17,961 nt of DNA from Acidaminococcus sp. CAG:917 (lineage in GTDB: Bacteria; Bacillota; Clostridia; Christensenellales; CAG-917): the NCBI GenBank assembly GCA_000437555.1, contig FR901028.1, positions 352,897 through 370,857 on the forward strand, written 5' to 3'. Position 1 is the stretch's first letter, and each line of letters starts with the position of its first letter. This document shows, in pieces, positions 13,518 to 17,961 of the stretch. The notes beneath the pieces were generated by a model that had not been told where the DNA came from, did not search any database, and was given only the letters and a program-made list of their open reading frames with translations. The translations under genes and the position numbers were made by a program.

Positions 13518-13668
13518 ATATTAAAACGGAATTGAGAAAACTTCCAAACCGACAAAAAAATGTTTTTACATACGCGTTTAAAGTATCGGGAATAAAGCAA
13601 GCTGTTAAACCAAAATTAAATGATATTGTAAAAACGGCCATAAAAAAAACGGCATATAGCCGTTTTCG
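13518..13668 (+). ncRNA. Candidate small RNA (~150 nt)
   Basis: This interval runs from the start point predicted for the promoter at 13483-13511 to the hairpin AAAACGGC-ATATA-GCCGTTTT (13646-13666), which on the plus strand ends in TTTT. The sequence between is A-rich, with a possible GGAA...TTCC stem at ~13527-13544. No known RNA family is recognised. The hairpin certainly serves the tRNA on the minus strand, so its use on the plus strand is inference. Confidence 0.25.
13642..13666 (-). terminator. Terminator of tRNA-Arg
   Basis: Read on the minus strand: AAAACGGC, loop TATAT, GCCGTTTT continuing into eight T residues (the plus-strand A run at 13642-13649). It lies directly after the encoded CCA end of the tRNA. 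Confidence 0.9.
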
Positions 13669-13675
13669 GTTATGC

Positions 13676-13752
13676 TGGTGTGTCAGACAGGAGTCGAACC
13701 TGCGACCTTCAGAATCGGAATCTGACGCTCTATCCGGCTGGGCTACTGACAC
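13676..13752 (-). tRNA. tRNA-Arg (anticodon CCG), CCA encoded
   Basis: This is a full 77-nt cloverleaf on the minus strand. Acceptor GTGTCAG pairs with CTGACAC, then discriminator A and encoded CCA. The D loop AGCCGGATA has GG. The anticodon stem is TCAGA/TCTGA with loop TTCCGAT, so anticodon CCG, which reads CGG (Arg). The T arm is GCAGG-TTCGACT-CCTGT. The D stem GCCC/GAGC contains a C12-A23 mismatch where C11-G24 and C13-G22 pair normally. Promoter and terminator flank it, so it is a single-gene unit. An apparent plus-strand frame reading VRQESNLRPSESESDALSGW is its antisense translation. Confidence 0.95.
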
Positions 13753-13762
13753 AGGCAAATAT

Positions 13763-13791
13763 ATTTTAACGGTAAACGATGAAAATGTCTA
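13763..13791 (-). promoter_or_regulatory. Promoter of tRNA-Arg
   Basis: On the minus strand, TAGACA (plus 13786-13791), 17 nt and TAAAAT (plus 13763-13768), placed so that transcription would start a few bases before the mature tRNA 5' end at 13752. Confidence 0.55.
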
Positions 13792-13883
13792 TCAAAAAAA
13801 ATAATTTGCGTTTTTTCGATATTTACTTTGCCGATATATAATGATATACTTTTCAAAAGCAAGTTTAATTTTTTAGACTTTTT

Positions 13884-13904
13884 ATTTAACAGGTCTTGTT
13901 AAAT
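13884..13904 (+). promoter_or_regulatory. Perfect palindrome upstream of cysteine synthase: candidate operator
   Basis: ATTTAACA (13884-13891), spacer GGTCT, TGTTAAAT (13897-13904) form perfect 8-bp arms, 91 nt before the cysK start. The form resembles a dimeric repressor site; Rrf2-type regulators (CymR) control cysteine genes in Firmicutes. I cannot tie this site to a named regulator. It could also be a small hairpin. Confidence 0.4.
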
Positions 13905-13994
13905 TATTGACTGAATTATTAGTGAAAAAACAAAAAAGTTTGACTAAAAACGGTATTAAATAAAATCGGCAAATAAGCATTTTACGGAGGATAT

Positions 13995-14864
13995 ATGGAC
14001 AAGTTTGACGAATTATTGAAAAAAATAGGAAATACCCCTTTAGTGGAAACGAAAATCGAAAGGGTATATGCAAAGCTTGAGAGCAAAAATCCTGCGGGAA
14101 GCATTAAAGACAGGGCGGCGTTTTTTATGCTCAGGCGCGCCAAGGATAAGATAGGCAAAGGTATTGTCGAGGCGACGAGCGGAAATACGGGCATAGGGCT
14201 TGCATACGTCGGAAGTCAGATAGGCGTAAAAACGGTGATTGTCATGCCGGACAATATGTCGCTTGAGCGCAGGCAGATGATTGCGAGTTACGGAGCGCAG
14301 CTTGTTTTGACTCCTGCCCCCGAAGGAATGGAAGGTGCGGTAAAAAAAGCACGGGAGTTAGAGAGCGAGGGGTTTTATTTTATAAATCAATTTGCCAACG
14401 AGGGGAATATCGAAGCCCACTTTGAAACTACCGCCCCCGAGGTTTTTAAGGCAATCCCCGACGCGATATGTATTGTGGCAGGTATAGGCTCGGGCGGAAC
14501 GGTGATGGGATTCAAAAAGTATATTAAGGCAAACGGATTAAAGTGTAAGGTCGTGGGTGTGGAGCCCAAGTCAAGCCCTCTTTTGACAAAGGGATATGCA
14601 GGTCCGCATAAAATTCAGGGAATAGGAGCGAATTTTGTTCCGTCCATATTAGATAAAAGCGAGGTTGACTTGATATTGCCTATATCCGACGAGGACGCTT
14701 TCGATTACGTCAAATGGTTTTATAAGACTTCGGGCGAAAAAGTCGGCATATCCTCGGGCGCAACTTTGGCGGTGGCGGAACTGATATCCGAAAGGACAAA
14801 CGGTAAGATTGTTGCGATTTTGGCGGACGGCGGCGACAGATACTCCGACGAACTTTACGAATAA
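13995..14864 (+). CDS. cysK: Cysteine synthase (O-acetylserine sulfhydrylase), PLP-dependent
   Basis: The enzyme makes cysteine from O-acetylserine and sulfide. The 289-residue protein has IGNTPLVETK (11-20), the PLP lysine Lys38 in NPAGSIKDR, the substrate loop TSGNTG (61-66), the phosphate-binding GIGSGGT (163-169) and GISSGA (251-256), ending ADGGDRYSDELYE. It is slightly short for CysK (~300-310), with a trimmed segment between IGNTPLV and YAKLES. CysM, or a related beta-replacing enzyme, cannot be excluded. ACGGAGG precedes the ATG. It appears monocistronic: a palindrome lies upstream and a terminator follows. A weak promoter (TTGACT 13940-13945, TAAAAT 13961-13966, spacer only 15) is possible. 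Confidence 0.92.
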   Translation: MDKFDELLKKIGNTPLVETKIERVYAKLESKNPAGSIKDRAAFFMLRRAKDKIGKGIVEATSGNTGIGLAYVGSQIGVKTVIVMPDNMSLERRQMIASYGAQLVLTPAPEGMEGAVKKARELESEGFYFINQFANEGNIEAHFETTAPEVFKAIPDAICIVAGIGSGGTVMGFKKYIKANGLKCKVVGVEPKSSPLLTKGYAGPHKIQGIGANFVPSILDKSEVDLILPISDEDAFDYVKWFYKTSGEKVGISSGATLAVAELISERTNGKIVAILADGGDRYSDELYE

Positions 14865-14907
14865 AAAACATTAAATAAATCTAAGATATTATATAAACAA
14901 AAAAATT

Positions 14908-14930
14908 AAAAGACGGCAATACCGTCTTTT
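14908..14930 (+). terminator. Terminator after cysteine synthase
   Basis: AAAAGACGG (14908-14916) pairs perfectly with CCGTCTTTT (14922-14930) around CAATA, 44 nt past the cysK stop. The T run is short (TTTT then AAATT), so termination may be incomplete. The symmetric A/T flanks allow use on both strands. Confidence 0.75.
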
Positions 14931-15093
14931 AAATTATAAAACTGAAAATTTTAAATAAATGCGCTCATAAGATATCTGCCGAGAAAAAGGCAATTGCAAC
15001 CGCGCTTACCGTTTGTCGCGGTCAAGACGTAATCCTTTTAAAAGAGAATTAAAGTTTTGACGTGTGGGTTTATGTTATAAATATTTTAATATA

Positions 15094-15184
15094 ACTATAA
15101 GTGCGACTATAAAAAACAACTAAAGATAACTATATAAAAATAAGCTTATAAAGGTAACTTTATAAAATCAACTATATATAGTAT
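15094..15184 (+). repeat. Degenerate ~14-bp tandem repeats, ACTATATAAA-type
   Basis: Units beginning ACT or AGC occur at 15094, 15106, 15119, 15129, 15143, 15157 and 15171. The last four are exactly 14 nt apart: ACTATATAAAAATA, AGCTTATAAAGGTA, ACTTTATAAAATCA and ACTATATATAGTAT. Positions 1, 5-8 and 10 are invariant in these four. The earlier units are 10-13 nt long. No CRISPR-like spacers occur. Confidence 0.55.
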
Positions 15185-15393
15185 ATATATTATATATAAC
15201 ATACTAATACATATATTAAATTATCCTATAATGTATATTCGGTTAAATACTAATTTCTCAATCATATATTTTTTTTATTTTTCCGTTTTTCAATTAAAAT
15301 TCAATGTAATACATTCTGCTTAGATGTCAGCGTTTTGCTCGAGTTGCATTTTTTGACGATATCTATTGTTTTTTTAAGAAAGGAGACAGAGCA

Positions 15394-15426
15394 ATGCAAA
15401 ACGGCTTGTTTAAACGCGCGGAGTAG
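15394..15426 (+). CDS. Tiny SD-preceded ORF (10 aa), possible leader peptide or remnant
   Basis: ATG at 15394, eight bases after AAAGGAG, encodes MQNGLFKRAE and stops at TAG. It lies ~270 nt before mnmA. No amino-acid run suggests attenuation, although a bulged stem starts just after the stop (15432-15483). It may equally be a decayed gene start or chance. Confidence 0.2.
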   Translation: MQNGLFKRAE

Positions 15427-15652
15427 TGTATAAATCGGGCGAGGAGAAAAAGTCGGCAAAAACGGCAAAAAAAACGCCGATTTGAGATACGCACGGATAA
15501 GATAGTATATTTACCGTTTATTTATGACTTTAAGATATAAGGCAAACAGGCAAAAGACGTCACAAAAAGGCAGAATATAATTTACGTTTTACCTCGGACA
15601 CTGTTCCGCGCGTGTCGACTTTTTTGCAGACGGCAAAAATGGCTTATAGCGA

Positions 15653-15681
15653 TTGCATAAAACGATATAAAATGTTATCAT
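15653..15681 (+). promoter_or_regulatory. Candidate mnmA promoter
   Basis: TTGCAT (15653-15658), 17 nt, TATCAT (15676-15681), the latter preceded by TGT as an extended -10. The predicted start near 15688 would fall inside the AGGAG at 15687-15691, leaving an ~11-nt leader, so either the true start is slightly earlier or another promoter is used. Confidence 0.4.
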
Positions 15682-15698
15682 ACTTTAGGAGAAAAAAT

Positions 15699-16799
15699 AT
15701 GTCTAAAAAGCGAGTTGTAGTAGGAATATCGGGCGGCGTCGATTCGGCGGTCTCCGCACTTTTGCTCAAACAGCAGGGTTATGACGTCGTGGGTCTTTTT
15801 ATGTCCAATTGGAAAGAGACGGACGAAAACGGTTGCTGCACGGGGGAAGAGGACTTTCTCGACGTGCGCTCTGTTTGTTCGCAGATAGATATTCCATACT
15901 ATTCCGTAGATTTTTCAAAAGAATATATGGAAAGGGTGTTCAAGCTTTTCGTCGATGAATACAAGAGGGGCAGAACTCCCAATCCCGACGTGCTTTGCAA
16001 CAGAGAAATTAAGTTTGACGCTTTCAAAAAATTTGCCGTTGAACTCGGGGCGGATTATATAGCCACGGGACACTACGCAAATTCCGAAGTAAGGGACGGT
16101 CATACCTATCTTTTAAGAGCCAAGGACGAAAACAAGGACCAAACGTATTTTTTGAATCAGCTCACCGAGGAGCAGATAACAAATGTCATCTTCCCGATAG
16201 GCAATATGATAAAGAACGAAGTCAGGGATATGGCAAAAAAATATAATCTTTCCGTTGCCGAGAAAAAGGACAGCACGGGAATATGTTTTATAGGCGAAAA
16301 GAGATTCAGACAATTTCTTGCCAATTATATTCCGATGAAAAAAGGCGAGATTGTCACAAAAGACGGAAAGGTGATAGGCGAGCACGACGGAGTGTTTTAT
16401 TATACGATAGGACAAAGAAAAGGACTCGGCATAGGCGGCACGGCAGACGGCAACGGCAACGCCTGGTTTATACTTGACAAGGACGTCGAAAAAAACAGGC
16501 TCATAGTTTCGCAGGGCGAGGATGACGTGCTGTTTGACAACGCTCTCTATACCGAAGGCTTTAACTTTATCAACGGCGAGCCGGCATGCGACGAATTCGA
16601 TTGCCTTGTGAGGATACGCCACCGTCAGCCTCTGCAAAGGGCAAAAGCATTTGTCATTAAAGATGGGGATGCCGTCAGAAGCGTCAGGGTGGAATTTGAA
16701 ATTCCGCAAAGAGCGATAGCCAAAGGTCAATATGCCGTACTTTATTGCGACCGGGTCTGCTTTGGCGGCGGAGTTATCGGCAAAAGCGAAAAGAGATAA
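15699..16799 (+). CDS. mnmA: tRNA-specific 2-thiouridylase MnmA
   Basis: MnmA adenylates U34 of Lys, Glu and Gln tRNAs and replaces its 2-oxygen with sulfur relayed from a cysteine desulfurase. The 366-residue protein has the PP-loop SGGVDS (11-16), the catalytic Cys100 (TPNPDVLCNREIKF), Cys196 (DSTGICFIGEKRF), the tRNA-recognition region GQRKGLGIGG (238-247) and the C-terminal beta barrel (VRIRHRQP, GQYAVLY). Both cysteines of the persulfide-disulfide mechanism are present. AGGAG lies 7 nt before the ATG at 15699. A CC pair at Cys46-47 lies in the loop after FMSNWKE. It is monocistronic, between the gene-poor region and its own terminator; no cysteine desulfurase gene adjoins it. Confidence 0.97.
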   Translation: MSKKRVVVGISGGVDSAVSALLLKQQGYDVVGLFMSNWKETDENGCCTGEEDFLDVRSVCSQIDIPYYSVDFSKEYMERVFKLFVDEYKRGRTPNPDVLCNREIKFDAFKKFAVELGADYIATGHYANSEVRDGHTYLLRAKDENKDQTYFLNQLTEEQITNVIFPIGNMIKNEVRDMAKKYNLSVAEKKDSTGICFIGEKRFRQFLANYIPMKKGEIVTKDGKVIGEHDGVFYYTIGQRKGLGIGGTADGNGNAWFILDKDVEKNRLIVSQGEDDVLFDNALYTEGFNFINGEPACDEFDCLVRIRHRQPLQRAKAFVIKDGDAVRSVRVEFEIPQRAIAKGQYAVLYCDRVCFGGGVIGKSEKR

Positions 16800-16825
16800 A
16801 GAGCCACCTGAAATTTAAGATTAGG

Positions 16826-16858
16826 AAAAACGCCTTCAAAATATTGACAGGCGTTTTT
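16826..16858 (+). terminator. Terminator of mnmA
   Basis: AAAAACGCCT (16826-16835) pairs perfectly with AGGCGTTTTT (16849-16858) around a 13-nt loop, followed by ATTTTT. It starts 27 nt after the mnmA stop and insulates the rRNA promoter region. Confidence 0.9.
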
Positions 16859-17157
16859 ATTTTTAAAATAACTTACCTAAACGGAATAACGGCATATAAC
16901 CGGAACTTAAACGGCATATCGCTTTATAAAAGGGAACTTAAAGGGCGTATCTTCTTATATATAATAACATAGCCGTTATTTAATAATATTTAATACAAAA
17001 TAGTGCAAATATTGAGGATAAAACTCGAAAAACAGGGCGTTTTTGCGCAAAAAATGGCAGAAATTGGCGTTTTTTAGACAAAAATTCACTATGTTGGCAT
17101 AAAATTTAACAATTTAAAAATATTTTAAAAATTTTTTAAAAAATTAGAAAAAAATCG
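16859..17157 (+). other. Upstream region of the rRNA operon
   Basis: There are no genes. The left part holds degenerate ~31-bp repeats (16870-16963). The stretch 17100-17157 consists of alternating A and T tracts directly upstream of the -35 and looks like an UP element. The alpha subunit encoded at 7875 keeps the C-terminal residues that bind such elements. Confidence 0.6.
16870..16963 (+). repeat. Degenerate ~31-bp direct repeats before the rRNA promoter
   Basis: GGAACTTAAACGGCATATC (from 16902) recurs as GGAACTTAAAGGGCGTATC (from 16933), a period of 31 nt, each followed by a TTATA-containing tail. A weaker earlier copy starts with AACTTACC at 16870. The period is not a multiple of three and no coding role is supported. 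Confidence 0.5.
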
Positions 17158-17186
17158 TTGACATTATTTTTAGGGCGTGATATTAT
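17158..17186 (+). promoter_or_regulatory. rRNA operon promoter
   Basis: TTGACA (17158-17163), exactly 17 nt, TATTAT (17181-17186) preceded by TGA, with long A/T tracts immediately upstream. The predicted start is near 17193. This is the strongest promoter in the window, as expected for rRNA. Confidence 0.88.
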
Positions 17187-17192
17187 ATGGAA

Positions 17193-17305
17193 GCTGTCGG
17201 TAACGACGGCACGAACTTTGAAAATTGAACATATTGAAAAGCGAAAGAATTGTGAATTAAACAAAATTCAATGCGTCTAAAACCTTTGAACGCATAGTCA
17301 AGATT
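17193..17305 (+). other. 16S rRNA leader
   Basis: The leader opens with a 7-bp hairpin capped by a GNRA loop: GCTGTCG (17193-17199), GTAA, CGACGGC (17204-17210). A second stem is ATGCGT (17271-17276) / ACGCAT (17290-17295). The intervening ACTTTGAAAATTGAAC block resembles the spacer often seen before Firmicute rRNA genes. The processing stem partner would lie 3' of 16S, outside the window. Confidence 0.55.

Positions 17306-17961
<656 letters not shown>

Larger units (their letters stand above)
14931..15698 (+). other. Gene-poor AT-rich region between cysK and mnmA
   Basis: There is no convincing protein gene. From left to right it holds two small adjacent stem-loops (14977-15022), degenerate 14-nt tandem repeats (15094-15184) grading into a TA-rich stretch to ~15220, a TATAAT at 15227 without a good -35, an SD-preceded 10-codon ORF (15394-15426), a bulged stem AAATCGGGCG (15432-15441) / CGCCGATTT (15475-15483), and the mnmA promoter candidate. 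An in-frame extension of mnmA back to a GTG at 15612 has no SD and no MnmA similarity. Confidence 0.6.

Noticed and set aside
13532..13804. Plus-strand frame of 90 codons reading VRQESNLRPSESESDALSGW in its middle
   Set aside because: It starts at a TTG without SD, and its middle is the antisense translation of tRNA-Arg, a well-known annotation artefact.
15094..15184. CRISPR-like array
   Set aside because: Units are contiguous with no spacers, are AT-only and degenerate, and no cas genes occur in the window.
15612..15698. N-terminal extension of mnmA from a GTG
   Set aside because: No SD and no MnmA-like sequence; the ATG at 15699 has AGGAG at the right distance and starts the normal MSKKRVVVGISGGVDS.
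14931..15698. T-box or known riboswitch upstream of mnmA
   Set aside because: No T-box signature (GGGTGG-ACCGCG) or recognisable SAM, TPP, purine or c-di-GMP riboswitch core was found by eye.
16113..16730. 205-codon minus-strand frame inside mnmA
   Set aside because: Complete overlap with an unmistakable mnmA; a codon-bias shadow with low-complexity Phe/Tyr content.
16745..16972. Plus-strand frame with a repeated NGI...YNRNL / YKREL peptide pattern
   Set aside because: It begins inside mnmA, crosses the mnmA terminator, and the peptide repetition is only the DNA repeat read through; no SD.

Overview
The window looks like chromosomal DNA from a low-to-moderate GC Firmicute, most likely an uncultured Clostridia lineage. 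The evidence is the gene order of the spc/alpha ribosomal-protein operon (including a YbzG-like KOW protein between map and infA), a zinc-type S14 and cysteine-rich S4, an adenylate kinase with a cysteine-bearing LID, AGGAGG ribosome binding sites throughout, and a clostridial-looking 16S start. I cannot assign a genus by eye.

Region 1 (1-9394, plus strand): the spc-alpha supercluster. Order is rplE (5' truncated by the window edge), rpsN, rpsH, rplF, rplR, rpsE, rpmD, rplO, secY, adk, map, ybzG-like, infA, rpmJ, rpsM, rpsK, rpsD, rpoA, rplQ. Genes are tightly packed, several overlap, and the run closes with an intrinsic terminator. The one loose joint is rpmJ-rpsM (92 nt), which carries a two-part stem and a possible extended -10 promoter. 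It sits where E. coli has its S4-controlled alpha leader.

Region 2 (9395-12682, plus strand): a compact envelope-stress-like signalling cassette. It encodes a small ECF-type sigma factor, an overlapping single-pass anti-sigma protein whose extracellular part resembles the RsgI middle domain (with its Asn-Pro site), and a separately transcribed acidic lipoprotein of unknown function. The sigma gene and the lipoprotein gene are preceded by nearly the same 45-nt element (36/45 identical, ungapped). This makes the lipoprotein the best candidate target of the sigma factor and is the most interesting feature of the window.

Region 3 (12683-13752, mainly minus strand): a three-helix small membrane protein, a Dabb-domain protein and tRNA-Arg(CCG). 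A consensus-like promoter on the plus strand at 13483-13511 has no protein gene after it and may drive a ~150-nt RNA.

Region 4 (13753-16858, plus strand): a CysK-family cysteine synthase preceded by a perfect palindrome, an 830-nt AT-rich gap with degenerate 14-bp tandem repeats and a tiny SD-preceded ORF, then mnmA (tRNA 2-thiouridylase) with its terminator. CysK makes cysteine, the ultimate sulfur source for MnmA, but the two genes appear to be separate units.

Region 5 (16859-17961, plus strand): degenerate ~31-bp repeats, an A/T-tract upstream region, a near-consensus rRNA promoter, a structured leader and the first ~656 nt of 16S rRNA, cut by the window end.
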